From Geodermatophilus sp. DSM 45219 (GTDB taxonomy: Bacteria > Actinomycetota > Actinomycetes > Mycobacteriales > Geodermatophilaceae): a stretch of DNA of 64,000 bases. The stretch covers positions 682,001 through 746,000 of the forward strand of contig NZ_FNIQ01000002.1 of assembly GCF_900104025.1 (NCBI RefSeq), read 5' to 3'. A program made the translations under genes and the position numbers. A model generated the notes under the pieces. That model saw only the letters and a program-made list of their open reading frames with translations, made no database searches and was not told the DNA's origin. Shown here one piece after another: positions 1-8,016 of this stretch (the stretch's first letter is position 1; each line of letters opens with the position of its first letter).

Positions 1-313
<313 letters not shown>

Positions 314-400
314 CTAGTCGGTCGGCGCAGGTCACACCCGGTCACCGGGGTGGGCGGCGGGGACCGATGAGTCCGGGCGCCGGCCGCGGTCGGGAGCAGC

Positions 401-1048
401 ATGACCGCTCCCGCACTCCCCCGTGCCGCCGTCGACGCGGCGGTGGCCGCCGAACGGCACCGCGTCGCCGACCTCGTCGCCGACCTCACCGACGAGCAGT
501 GGGCGACGCCGTCGCTGTGCGCTGCGTGGACGGTGCGTGACGTCGTCGCCCACCTCACGGTCACCACGAGGACGACCGTGCCGCGGCTGCTGCCGGCCGC
601 GGTGCGGGCGCGTGGCAGCTTCGACCGGATGGCGGTCGACCTCGCGGCGGCGCGGGCGGCGGCGTACACCACCGCCGAGCTGGTCGCGCAGCTGCGCGAG
701 AGCGCGGGTTCGACGCGGAGGGTGCCCGGCAGCACGCCGATGGACCCGCTCATGGACCTCGTCGTCCACGGCCAGGACGTCGCCCGGCCCCTCGGCCGTC
801 GGCACGTCACACCTCCCGACGTGGTGGCGGCCTGCCTGGCCTACGTCGCCGCGAACAGGTTCATGGGTGGGCCCCGGCGACTGGCCGGGGTGCAGCTCGT
901 CTCGACCGACACCGGGTGGACCCACGGCGACGGCGCCGAGCTGCGCGGGCCCGACGTCGACCTGCTGCTGGTGGCGGCGGGACGACGTGCCGGCCTGGAC
1001 GCGCTGCGCGGTCCCGGCGCCGCGGTGGTGGCCGCCCGCCTGGGCTGA
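401..1048 (+). CDS. maleylpyruvate isomerase family (DinB-like) mycothiol-dependent enzyme
   Basis: A 215-residue protein of the DinB-like four-helix family whose actinobacterial members use mycothiol as cofactor (maleylpyruvate isomerase-type N-terminal domain). Family hallmarks are the CAAWTVRDVVAHL segment at about residues 45-57, with a likely metal-ligand His, and the second His in MDLVVHGQDVARPL at about 110-123. The C-terminal part (TGWTHGDGAEL) also fits the family. The substrate cannot be predicted. It is monocistronic, convergent with the methyltransferase gene, and shares a bidirectional terminator with it. The ATG at 401 has GGGAGC just upstream. Confidence 0.85.
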   Translation: MTAPALPRAAVDAAVAAERHRVADLVADLTDEQWATPSLCAAWTVRDVVAHLTVTTRTTVPRLLPAAVRARGSFDRMAVDLAAARAAAYTTAELVAQLRESAGSTRRVPGSTPMDPLMDLVVHGQDVARPLGRRHVTPPDVVAACLAYVAANRFMGGPRRLAGVQLVSTDTGWTHGDGAELRGPDVDLLLVAAGRRAGLDALRGPGAAVVAARLG

Positions 1049-1083
1049 GGAGTCGCCGCCCGGCCGGGCACGTCGTCGTGGTC

Positions 1084-1114
1084 GGGGCGCCCTCCCCCGC
1101 GGGGGAGGCGCCCC
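1084..1114. terminator. bidirectional terminator hairpin
   Basis: A nearly perfect GC-rich inverted repeat (about 14 bp per arm with one bulged C and a 2-nt loop) lies between two convergent genes, 35 bases after one stop and 10 bases before the other. Confidence 0.7.
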
Positions 1115-1123
1115 GGCCCGGGC

Positions 1124-1948
1124 TCAGCGCCGGGTGCCGACGGCGACCAGGTACTCCTTCTCGAAGCGCGCCGCGTCCGCCGTCCCGCGGTTCCACTCCT
1201 CGCAGAAGCGTTCCAGCGCCTCGTCGAGCTCGGCCTCCCGCCCCTCGCGGGCCGCGTTCGCCCGGGCCGCGATCGTCGGCCCGTAGTACGCCGTGAAGTG
1301 CCGGGCGTAGTCCTGCGGGTGGGCGAAGGCGGTGACCTCCAGGACGTCGCGGGTCAGCGTCCGCCACTCGACCCGGTTGCCGAACAGCTCGTGCACGTGG
1401 TCCTCGCCGCCCCACAGCGGCGGCGGCTGGGCGCCCGGTGGAGGCGGCGGCGCGAACGGCTTCATGGTGCGGAACAGCGCGCCGATCATGCCCTCCGGCG
1501 TCCAGCAGAGCAGCCCGATCGTGCCGCCGGGCCGGCACACCCGGACGAGCTGGTCGGCCGCCTCCTGGTGGTGCGGCGCGAACATGACCCCGATCGAGGA
1601 CATCACGACGTCGTAGGACCCGTCCTCGAAGGGCAGGTGCTCCGCGTCCGCCTCGGTCCACTCCAGCTCCAGCCCCGCGGCCTCCGCACGACGCCGTCCC
1701 TCGGCGAGCAGCTCGGGGGTCAGGTCGCTCGCGGTCACGCGCGCACCCCGTTCCGCGGCGGGCAGCGAGGCGTTGCCGGTGCCGGCGGCGACGTCGAGGA
1801 CCCGCTGCCCCGCGCGGACGTCGCAGGCCTCCACCAGCCGCGGGCCGAGCGGCAGCAGGAAGGTCTCGACCATCCGGGGGTAGTCCCCGGAGGCCCACAT
1901 CTTGCGGTGCCGCGCCTTCAGCTCGGAGTCGCTGGTCGTGACGGACAT
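1124..1948 (-). CDS. class I SAM-dependent methyltransferase
   Basis: A 274-residue class I (Rossmann) methyltransferase. Motif I is VLDVAAGTGNASLPAAE at about residues 48-64, followed by an acidic motif II (TASDLTPELL) and a post-motif YDVVMSSIGVMFAPH region. This layout is the UbiE/methyltransferase-11 type that acts on small molecules. The start at 1948 was chosen over in-frame codons further upstream because GGAGAGGG lies 7-14 bases before that ATG. The substrate is unknown and there is no biosynthetic cluster around it. It is convergent with the DinB-like gene. The C-terminal third resembles methyltransferases annotated as ubiquinone/menaquinone-like in actinomycetes, but nothing here ties it to quinone synthesis. 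Confidence 0.85.
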   Translation of the reverse strand: MSVTTSDSELKARHRKMWASGDYPRMVETFLLPLGPRLVEACDVRAGQRVLDVAAGTGNASLPAAERGARVTASDLTPELLAEGRRRAEAAGLELEWTEADAEHLPFEDGSYDVVMSSIGVMFAPHHQEAADQLVRVCRPGGTIGLLCWTPEGMIGALFRTMKPFAPPPPPGAQPPPLWGGEDHVHELFGNRVEWRTLTRDVLEVTAFAHPQDYARHFTAYYGPTIAARANAAREGREAELDEALERFCEEWNRGTADAARFEKEYLVAVGTRR

Positions 1949-2145
1949 GGCTGTTCCCTCTCCTGGAGTCGGCCGGGTCCCTGGAGACACTGGCCCTCCC
2001 CGTCCGCCCGCGACCAGGGACGAACTGCCCCGCTCAGGCGCTCAGGGCCTCGCCGCGTCCGGCCCGGGGATCCGCCGAGGGGGTGCGGGTGTGGTTCCAG
2101 CCGCCGCAGCAGGTCGACCGCTGTGGCGGCGACGACGCGGCGCCG

Positions 2146-3408
2146 TCACCGGTGCCCGGCAGGCCGAGCGCCGGCGCCCCGCCGTGCCCGGACGGCCTCG
2201 GCCAGCTCGGCGAGCACCTCCTCGGTCGTGTCCAGGTCGACGCAGGCGTCGGTGACGCTCACGCCGTACTCCAGCCTCTCGGGGTGCCTCCGGTCGAGGT
2301 CCTGCCTCCCGGCGACGAGGTTGCTCTCCACCATGACGCCACGGATCGCCCGCTCGCCGGCTGCCACCTGCCCCGCCAGGTCCCGCACGACCTCGCTCTG
2401 CCGCCGGTGGTCCTTCCGGCTGTTGCCGTGCGAGGCGTCGACGACGACCACCTCCGGCAGTCCTCGCTGCGCCAGCTTCCGCTTCGTGTCAGCGATGTGG
2501 GCTGCGGAGTAGTTGGGGCCGTCCTTGTCACCGCGCAGGATGACGTGGGCGGTGTCGTTGCCGGTCGTCGACAGCTGGGCGCTGACGCCGTGGTGGTCGA
2601 CGCCGAGGAACTCGTGCGGGGCGCGCGCGGTGAGCACGGCCGAGATGGCGGCCTCGATGCTCCCCTCCGGGGAGTTCTTGAAGCCGACGACCGACGAGAA
2701 GCCCGACACCCGCTCCCGGGCGGTCTGGTCGGTGACGTTGCGCGCGCCGACGCCGTTGTAGGTGACCAGTCCGTTGACGTACTGCGGCGTGAGCGCGTTC
2801 AGCGGCTCGGCCGCCACCGGCACGCCCAGGGCCGTGATGCGGCACATGAGCATCCGCGTGGCGACGAGGCCGATGCTGATGCGGCTCGAACCGTCGAGGA
2901 ACGGGTCGTAGGCGAAGCCCTTCCAGTCCACCTCGGTCCGCGGCTTCTCGGTGTACGTCCGCATCAGGATCTCGAGGTCCTCGCCGTGCCGGTCCCGCAT
3001 GCGCGCGAGGAAGGCGGCGAACTCCAGTGCGGCAGCCGGGTCGTGGATCGAGCAGGGGCCGGCGATGACGGCCAGGCGGTCGTCGAGCCCGGTGACGATG
3101 TCGGTCACGGCGCGACGCCCCGCCTGCGTCGTGGCGGCGGACCCCGCCGGCAGCGGGACGACGGTCGCGACGGCGGCCGGGGTGACCACGACGCTCAGGC
3201 CGGTGATCCGGGTGTTCACCAGGCCGGAGAGGTCGGCGGCGTCCGAGGGTGAGACGCCCAGCCGCTGCTGGACGCCGGGGAGCAGCTCGGTCAGCGCGGC
3301 GTCGATCTGCCCGTTCACCTGCGTCTGGACGTCGAGCAGCAGATCGGCGACCCGCGTCGCCGCGTCCAGGATCCGGTCAGCGGGAATGGTGGGCCTCCTC
3401 GTCGTCAC
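2146..3408 (-). CDS. aroG: class I 3-deoxy-7-phosphoheptulonate (DAHP) synthase
   Basis: This enzyme condenses PEP and erythrose-4-phosphate, the first step of the shikimate pathway. The 420-residue protein carries the class I (E. coli AroF/G/H) signatures in order: GPCSIHDP, RTYTEKPRT, VGFKN, VVVDASHGNSRKD and GVMVESNLV, ending ITDACVDLDTTEEVL. It has about 70 extra N-terminal residues compared with E. coli AroG (350 aa), including a helical stretch of unknown role. The GTG at 3408 has no clear ribosome site. A hairpin (8-bp stem, arms 3412-3419 and 3421-3428) sits directly before it and could affect translation. Actinomycetes normally rely on class II DAHP synthase for aromatic amino acids, so this may be a second isozyme. 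No specialised-metabolism genes lie nearby. Confidence 0.9.
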   Translation of the reverse strand: MTTRRPTIPADRILDAATRVADLLLDVQTQVNGQIDAALTELLPGVQQRLGVSPSDAADLSGLVNTRITGLSVVVTPAAVATVVPLPAGSAATTQAGRRAVTDIVTGLDDRLAVIAGPCSIHDPAAALEFAAFLARMRDRHGEDLEILMRTYTEKPRTEVDWKGFAYDPFLDGSSRISIGLVATRMLMCRITALGVPVAAEPLNALTPQYVNGLVTYNGVGARNVTDQTARERVSGFSSVVGFKNSPEGSIEAAISAVLTARAPHEFLGVDHHGVSAQLSTTGNDTAHVILRGDKDGPNYSAAHIADTKRKLAQRGLPEVVVVDASHGNSRKDHRRQSEVVRDLAGQVAAGERAIRGVMVESNLVAGRQDLDRRHPERLEYGVSVTDACVDLDTTEEVLAELAEAVRARRGAGARPAGHR

Positions 3409-3613
3409 CGGCCGTCGGGACCCGACGGGGCCGCCCGCCACTCGGGAGGCCCGGCATGCGTCAGGCAGCCAACCACAGCGAGGGCGCCCCGCTTCGACCA
3501 TCCGCTGGGAGACCGGAGGCTCTGACAGCCAGACCCGCCGACGTGCGGCGCCCGACCCCGGAGTTCAGCGGTCGTCCAGCAGGTTGCAAGTCGCCGCCGC
3601 CAGCGTTGCGGCC

Positions 3614-4322
3614 ATGACGACCTCCTCGGCCACCAGGAATCCCGCTCCGCGCCGGCCGCAGGGTTGGCGGTTGGCCCTGCTCGCCTCCGGAGCCGCCCTG
3701 CTCGCCGGCGGCCCCATGCACCCCGACTCCGACGCGTCGGGCTCGATGCGCGAGGAACTGGCGACGATGACCGCCGACGACATGTGGGTGCCCGGGCACG
3801 CGCTCGCCGTGGCCGGCACGGTGCTGCTGGTCGTGGGCCTGTGGATGGCCCGGCGCCGGCAGGTCTGGCACCGGATGGCCGATCGACCCCTCGCCGTCGC
3901 CGTCGTAGCCCTCGCCCTCTACGCGGTCGAGACGGTCTTCCACCTCGCCGCCGTCGTCGACAGCCACGCGCTGCACCACGGTCACGCCGCCCCGGTCGCC
4001 TTCACCCACCTGGGGCTGGCCGCCGTGCTGTACCCCGTCAGTGGCCTGGCCGTCGTGTACCTCGCCGCGACCCTGGTCAGGATCCAGGGTGGCCTGCGCC
4101 GCGTCGTGGCCCTGTTCGGCGTCGTCGGCGGGGCTGGCGCACGCCGTGGTGGTGCCACTGACGTTCCTGTCGCCCGACACCGAGTTCACGCCACTGTTCG
4201 CGGTCGCGGTCGCGGTCGCGGTCGCGGTCGTGCTGCTGGCGCTGTGGGCGCTGGGTACCGCGGCGACCGGTGCACGCGCCGAGGAGACCGCCCCCACCCA
4301 GGAGCTGGCAGCCGTCGGCTGA
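3614..4322 (+). pseudogene. six-TM membrane protein with a one-base frameshift
   Basis: An ATG at 3614 opens a reading frame for a membrane protein with about four hydrophobic segments, including LALLASGAALLAGG and a HLAAVVDSHALHHGH loop. After residue 172 the frame runs into Arg/Gly-rich nonsense. Dropping one G from the GGGG run at 4130-4133 restores a coherent continuation (GLAHAVVVPLTFLSPDTEF, then a valine/alanine-rich sixth TM segment) to a TGA at 4320-4322. The intact protein would be about 235 residues. No family is recognised; a His-rich loop between TM3 and TM4 is its only distinctive feature. The gene is divergent from the DAHP synthase and sits beside two other broken genes. A sequencing error in the G run cannot be excluded. 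Confidence 0.7.
4200..4229 (+). repeat. GCGGTC hexamer x5
   Basis: Five perfect tandem copies of GCGGTC lie inside the last TM segment of the frameshifted membrane gene and encode a Val-Ala alternation. The unit is a multiple of three, so slippage here would lengthen or shorten the TM helix without changing frame. Confidence 0.9.
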
Positions 4323-4347
4323 CCGCCGCCACCGGACCCACCTGCCA

Positions 4348-4377
4348 GGCGGCGCCCGGGAGAACCCGGGCGCCGCC
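4348..4377 (+). terminator. perfect 13-bp stem terminator
   Basis: Arms at 4348-4360 and 4365-4377 are perfectly complementary with an AGAA loop, 25 bases after the membrane gene stop. It looks like a factor-independent-type GC terminator without a U tract, as is common in actinomycetes. Confidence 0.8.
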
Positions 4378-4428
4378 CGCTGCTCGTCCGGGCCCCGATC
4401 CGGTCCCGCCGCCCCTGGCATCCGCCCC

Positions 4429-4605
4429 GTGCAGGTCCGGGTCTTCGGCGAGCTGGCGGTGGAGGTGGACGGCGCGCCTGTCGACCTCGGTGGGCCCACG
4501 CCGCGGGCACTGCTCGCGCTGCTCGTCGCCGCCGAGGGCAAGCGGGTGTCGGTGTCGCACCTGGTCGACCGGATCTGGGGCGAGCCGCCGCCGGCCAGCG
4601 GGGTG
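4429..4605 (+). pseudogene. SARP/BTAD-type regulator, N-terminal fragment
   Basis: From the GTG at 4429 about 58 residues match the start of SARP-family activators: VQVRVFGELAVEVDGAPV, then GGPTPRALLALLVAAEGKRVSV and HLVDRIWGEPPPAS. This is the OmpR-like winged-helix DNA-binding half. Homology stops at about 4603, where the family normally continues with the helix leading into the bacterial transcriptional activator domain; the remaining sequence is unrelated. The C-terminal half, which would be several hundred residues, is missing from the window. The remnant is the left-hand neighbour of the qor stub and the Hachiman island, so a deletion or insertion at this breakpoint removed it. Confidence 0.75.
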
Positions 4606-4661
4606 GCCGCGTGTCCTGCGATGTCCCCCGCCTCCACGCGGTGCCCTCATCGACCGAGCCA

Positions 4662-4808
4662 TAGCCTCACGTCATGCGAGCCGTGCAGATCACCCGCTTC
4701 CGCGGTCCCGAGGTCCTCGACGTCGTCGACCTCCCCGACCCCACACCGGGCGACGCGCAGCAGCTGTTCGACGTCTCCACCGCCGGCGCCAACTACGCCG
4801 ATACGCAT
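4662..4808 (+). repeat. left direct-repeat copy: qor -10 box plus first 45 codons
   Basis: This segment matches 8011-8158 from the TAGCCT box through codon 45 of the quinone oxidoreductase. In the 135 coding bases there are 11 mismatches (about 92% identity), 7 of them at third codon positions, and there is no indel within the coding part. Upstream of the TAGCCT box and downstream of codon 45 the two copies are unrelated. The pair brackets the Hachiman island. Confidence 0.9.
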
Positions 4809-4823
4809 CACCGGCTGTCGTGA
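4674..4823 (+). pseudogene. truncated 5' stub of a quinone oxidoreductase (qor) gene
   Basis: The ATG at 4674 starts a 49-residue frame whose first 45 residues (MRAVQITRFRGPEVLDVVDL, then PDPTPGDAQQLFDV) match the intact enzyme at 8024 except for three substitutions (G10R, G28A, V39A) and F41Y. After ADTH the match ends, and the frame stops four residues later in island sequence. It lacks the entire cofactor domain and cannot encode an enzyme. It retains the TAGCCT promoter-like box at 4662. The synonymous changes show the two copies diverged as coding genes before this one was cut. Confidence 0.88.
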
Positions 4824-4932
4824 CACCTACATGACGGCCGCAGAATCGCGCGGCCACGAACTTGGGTTTGGTTGCCCATCACGCTCACCTTGAAATCCGG
4901 AGCGTGCGCTGCACAAGTTGAGTAGCGCCGCA

Positions 4933-7053
4933 CTATGCAAAGTACGACCGCGCATTCAAGAAGAGGCCGCGCTCGAACGAGTCAAGTGGCAAGACCTCAC
5001 TGTCTAACGCAGACAGTTGACTCAAGAGGTCATCCAGTGACGATGCGGGCGACAGTAGACCGTCAAGCTTAAGTACCAGCTGCGCAGGAATGCCGTACTC
5101 TTCCAGATTCGAGAAGTATCGAGGGAGGAAAAGATCTTCGCACCGGCCCGCGAAGTATGTGTAGTCGCCAGGGCGAATCCCCAGGCGGGGCAGTACGGCC
5201 TTCTGCAGACTATCGGCGACGCGGAGAAAGCGCGGAAGGTTGTGCCCCGGCCAGTAACGCAGGAACTCAAGGGTGTTCTCGACCGCGTCATCGACGGCCT
5301 CCTGACCGAGTCGTTGCAGGACCAACTCGTCTAGGTCGCCCCCGGCGGACCTCAGTCGCGATATGAAGAACGCGAGTTGGGCACCAGAGGACACACCAGC
5401 CACTCGCCCCTTTTGCCGCTTGAGCGAATCTAGGATCAGTTGCCCAAGCACCCTGAGCTCATCGTAAGTAGGCTCACCAGTCCAGGCGAGTTGAGTCGCC
5501 AGTCCCCTATCCGCCGCCACACGTCGCGCAAACGCCAATTGGTTCTCTGGCTCGACCCCCACGTTATCGGCGAGCAGGCTCGGTGCGATCAAATCTTGAC
5601 CCACCACATCACCCAAACGCTGCCGGGACGAAGAGGTCAACTCGTCCTCGGGTAGCTGCAGGAGCAGAGACGTGTTGGCATTATCGGACTGAGTGAGAAC
5701 AGGAATGTCCACGACCGGCAGTTCTGGATCGGGAGGATCGTGAAACATGACGACTCGACCAACGAAGTGTTGAAACATCCGACCCGAGCGGCCACTGATG
5801 TTATTGAAAGTAAAGTAGTCATAGGCCGCCTGGCCGATTCGATTATCGAGGATCACAACGTTCTTGGCTCGGGTATTGACCCCCTCGATCAACGTGCTCG
5901 TACATACCAGTTGAGCGAGCTGGCCGTCATTGAAAGCTCTGACCATCCACTGACTTATTGAACGGGGCAAGCGTGCATGATGGACGCCGATTCCTCGACG
6001 CAAAGCCGCTGGCACATACCAATCGGGGTGAAAGTTTCGCTCAAGCCAGTCCGCCGCCTCAAGCACGGAGCCGTCGACGTCATCGCCACTTCGATTAGTC
6101 AGCTGCCATAAACATACGTCCCTAACGCGACGCGGCGATCTACAATACACGAGACTCGGTCCGGTCAGATTGTCCAGTAGCTCGACCAAGGCTTCACGCT
6201 TGCTTGCCTCTGGCACACGGATGCGCTCAACATCTGCCGCGACTGTTTTGAAGTCGGTATGCACGAAGCGCGCGCTGAACGTGCCCGGGATATCTGGACT
6301 TATGGACTGAACGGCGGGGCCCAGAAGTAAAAACTGGGCGTCGGTACGAAGAAGTCGCTGAAGGGCACTATTGAGTAGAGTTCCTCGCTCTTCATCCTGA
6401 CGAGTGTCGAGTTTATAGAACTCGTCAATCACGAAGAAGTCGAGCGCCGGCAATCCATCTAGGTCGAGTAGCCGCTCCTGGGTAACAACCAGAACATTCT
6501 TTTGGCCCCAGATCTGAGTCTGGTGCGTTAGCACCTTATATCCGAGGTTCAGGTCATGGAGCCTGCGCCTGGTCTCATCGATCAACGCCAGCGTAGGGAC
6601 AATTATGGCCACGTTGACGTACCGGCCCGAGGCGAGGACCGCATCGATCAGTGCGCTCTTGCCGAAACTTGTGGGCGCGCTGACCATAAGGTTCTCGCCC
6701 TGCATGATGGCCCGGTATATCTCAGCTTGCACACGGTGCAGCACCAAATCGGACGCACCGATCGGCCGGTGAGCCTCGAGCGCAATAAGGTCCCGCGCAC
6801 CTAAGTCATCGCGAAAGAGGTAGGGGTACAGCCCGACCTCACGCAGGAGTCCATCAAGAAGTTCGACGTACTCAGTGAACTCGGAACGTCGCGCGTGCAA
6901 CCGGACCGCGAGATCGACAGCGTCAGCTTCGGCCAATGACGACAGTTGTCGCCCATGTGCCACGAAACGCAAGAGGTCGAACGCGTCGTCCAGTATGGGT
7001 GCCGTATCACGCAGTCGGGCGCGGGCGCCCGCCGCATCTAGATATTCTGCCAT
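4933..7053 (-). CDS. hamB: Hachiman defense helicase HamB
   Basis: A 706-residue superfamily 2 (Ski2/Brr2-like) helicase. Motif I is SAPTSFGKSALI (K132), motif II IDEFYK (D210-E211), motif IV LVYCRSPRRV at 301-310, the GIGVHHARLPR segment at 355-365, motif V CTSTLIEGVNTRAKN at 384-398, and motif VI SGRSGRM at 420-426. It overlaps the 3' end of hamA by 16 bases, which indicates translational coupling. In Hachiman systems HamB senses damaged or invading DNA and restrains HamA until activated (published for the family). Base composition is clearly lower in GC than the flanks. The assignment rests on the partner gene and helicase type; no database search was possible. It reads away from qor and ends about 110 bases from the qor stub. 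Confidence 0.88.
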   Translation of the reverse strand: MAEYLDAAGARARLRDTAPILDDAFDLLRFVAHGRQLSSLAEADAVDLAVRLHARRSEFTEYVELLDGLLREVGLYPYLFRDDLGARDLIALEAHRPIGASDLVLHRVQAEIYRAIMQGENLMVSAPTSFGKSALIDAVLASGRYVNVAIIVPTLALIDETRRRLHDLNLGYKVLTHQTQIWGQKNVLVVTQERLLDLDGLPALDFFVIDEFYKLDTRQDEERGTLLNSALQRLLRTDAQFLLLGPAVQSISPDIPGTFSARFVHTDFKTVAADVERIRVPEASKREALVELLDNLTGPSLVYCRSPRRVRDVCLWQLTNRSGDDVDGSVLEAADWLERNFHPDWYVPAALRRGIGVHHARLPRSISQWMVRAFNDGQLAQLVCTSTLIEGVNTRAKNVVILDNRIGQAAYDYFTFNNISGRSGRMFQHFVGRVVMFHDPPDPELPVVDIPVLTQSDNANTSLLLQLPEDELTSSSRQRLGDVVGQDLIAPSLLADNVGVEPENQLAFARRVAADRGLATQLAWTGEPTYDELRVLGQLILDSLKRQKGRVAGVSSGAQLAFFISRLRSAGGDLDELVLQRLGQEAVDDAVENTLEFLRYWPGHNLPRFLRVADSLQKAVLPRLGIRPGDYTYFAGRCEDLFLPRYFSNLEEYGIPAQLVLKLDGLLSPASSLDDLLSQLSALDSEVLPLDSFERGLFLNARSYFA

Positions 7054-7877
7054 AGCATCAGCTGGTTATGCAACACCTTGACAAGTCCAGCCTTGTCTGG
7101 CAACGGTAGAAGAAACAGTCGAACTCGGACTTCTGCCGGCAAGTTCTTCGCTGAGAAGGTGGCCCAGTGCCCCCTAACTTCCTCTTCCAAGGCTAAGGCG
7201 TAATCGTCCGTGTGCTTCGTGTGAGCCTGTGTCGTCGGGCTGTCGTAAGTAAGAAGGACCGGGATGGTTAGTCGAGCGAAGACCGTATCCAATGACGTGT
7301 TGGGGTTCAGGAGACTCTTCACTTTATGAGCATGAGGCCAGGAAGCGTCGATCTTATTAGCGATCAGCGTGAACTCTTGCCGCAAGTAGTCGGCGTCCGT
7401 ATGTTCATGCAATTCGGACACAACAGCCGCGATGGCTTGCGAGACGCTACTGTAGAGCTTGGCTTCACCTAGCCACAGCTCCAGCACGCCGTCAGCTTCG
7501 ACTATGTGAACCGCGTCGAAGCCCTTGACCGTGTTGTTGGCGGCATCTTTGAAGTACAGTTTACTGATAGCGGGCTCTGTTCCGAAGACTTGCCGGATGA
7601 TCGCGTGCAAGATCAGCTCTCCAAATTCGCCTCGCTTTGAGTACTTGTCACTCGAATACACGACAGCCGCAGCCCGGCGGAGTAGCACAACGGCCGTAGC
7701 GTCGGAGAAACTTTGGCGCTCAGCCCAGGTGAGGGCAAATTCAGGTAACCACTCGAACAGATGCCGTGCGTACTGCTCGGTTCGCCACGTTCCCAGCTCG
7801 TAGCACGCACAGAGTGCCGTAAGCGTGGGGTCCAGGTCGAGGTCGTTGACCAGCACCTCTAGGAAGGGGTCCGGCAT
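7038..7877 (-). CDS. hamA: Hachiman defense nuclease HamA (DUF1837)
   Basis: A 279-residue protein of the DUF1837 (HamA) family. The core at residues 80-145 contains RGEFGELILHAIIRQVFG (E87), KGFDAVHIVE (D121) and LWLGEAKLY (E138, K140). This arrangement fits the PD-(D/E)xK nuclease fold reported for HamA. The family degrades DNA when released by its HamB partner and causes abortive infection. The ATG at 7877 is used here; GTG at 7883 is in frame and fits a leaderless transcript from a TACAGT box (7898-7893, minus strand). A palindrome covers this box and suggests repression. Codons ending in A/T are far more common than in neighbouring genes, a sign of transfer. Confidence 0.9.
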   Translation of the reverse strand: MPDPFLEVLVNDLDLDPTLTALCACYELGTWRTEQYARHLFEWLPEFALTWAERQSFSDATAVVLLRRAAAVVYSSDKYSKRGEFGELILHAIIRQVFGTEPAISKLYFKDAANNTVKGFDAVHIVEADGVLELWLGEAKLYSSVSQAIAAVVSELHEHTDADYLRQEFTLIANKIDASWPHAHKVKSLLNPNTSLDTVFARLTIPVLLTYDSPTTQAHTKHTDDYALALEEEVRGHWATFSAKNLPAEVRVRLFLLPLPDKAGLVKVLHNQLMLWQNI

Positions 7878-7881
7878 ACTC

Positions 7882-7897
7882 ACAGTGCCGGTACTGT
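7882..7897 (-). promoter_or_regulatory. 16-bp palindrome over the hamA start/promoter
   Basis: ACAGTGCCGGTACTGT is a palindrome with one mismatched pair. On the minus strand it overlaps a TANNNT-type -10 box (TACAGT, 7898-7893) and the alternative GTG start, and ends 5 bases before the ATG. This is the position expected for an operator or autoregulatory site. No regulator gene is present in the island. Confidence 0.5.
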
Positions 7898-8010
7898 AAC
7901 CGTCCGATAGATGTAGTGCTGAGAATCCCGCCGGGCCGCGACGTCCTCCTCGCGCCTCCACCCCAGGGACGGCCATGTGAGGCAGTACCGCCTGTCCCTG
8001 GTCAAGCACT

Positions 8011-8016
8011 TAGCCT
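8011..8016 (+). promoter_or_regulatory. -10 box for a leaderless qor transcript
   Basis: TAGCCT (TANNNT class) lies 7 bases before the ATG at 8024, with no ribosome-binding sequence between them. This spacing is typical of leaderless actinobacterial mRNAs. The same box is conserved in the truncated copy at 4662. Confidence 0.55.

Noticed and set aside
4130..4133. Programmed ribosomal frameshift in the membrane protein gene
   Set aside because: There is no slippery heptamer and no stimulatory structure noted; decay or a sequencing error is simpler.
4811..7945. Attachment-site-like short repeats at the island ends (AGAATC near 4845 and 7923)
   Set aside because: The match is only about 6 exact bases with gaps around it, and there is no integrase. 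It is too weak to call.
4933..8009. Restriction-modification or prophage fragment
   Set aside because: There is no methyltransferase, specificity subunit or phage structural gene. The DUF1837 nuclease plus Ski2-like helicase fits Hachiman.
7038..8009. Long form of HamA starting at 8009
   Set aside because: The extra 44 residues would come from the high-GC flank and the qor promoter region, and would cross the hamA promoter and palindrome.
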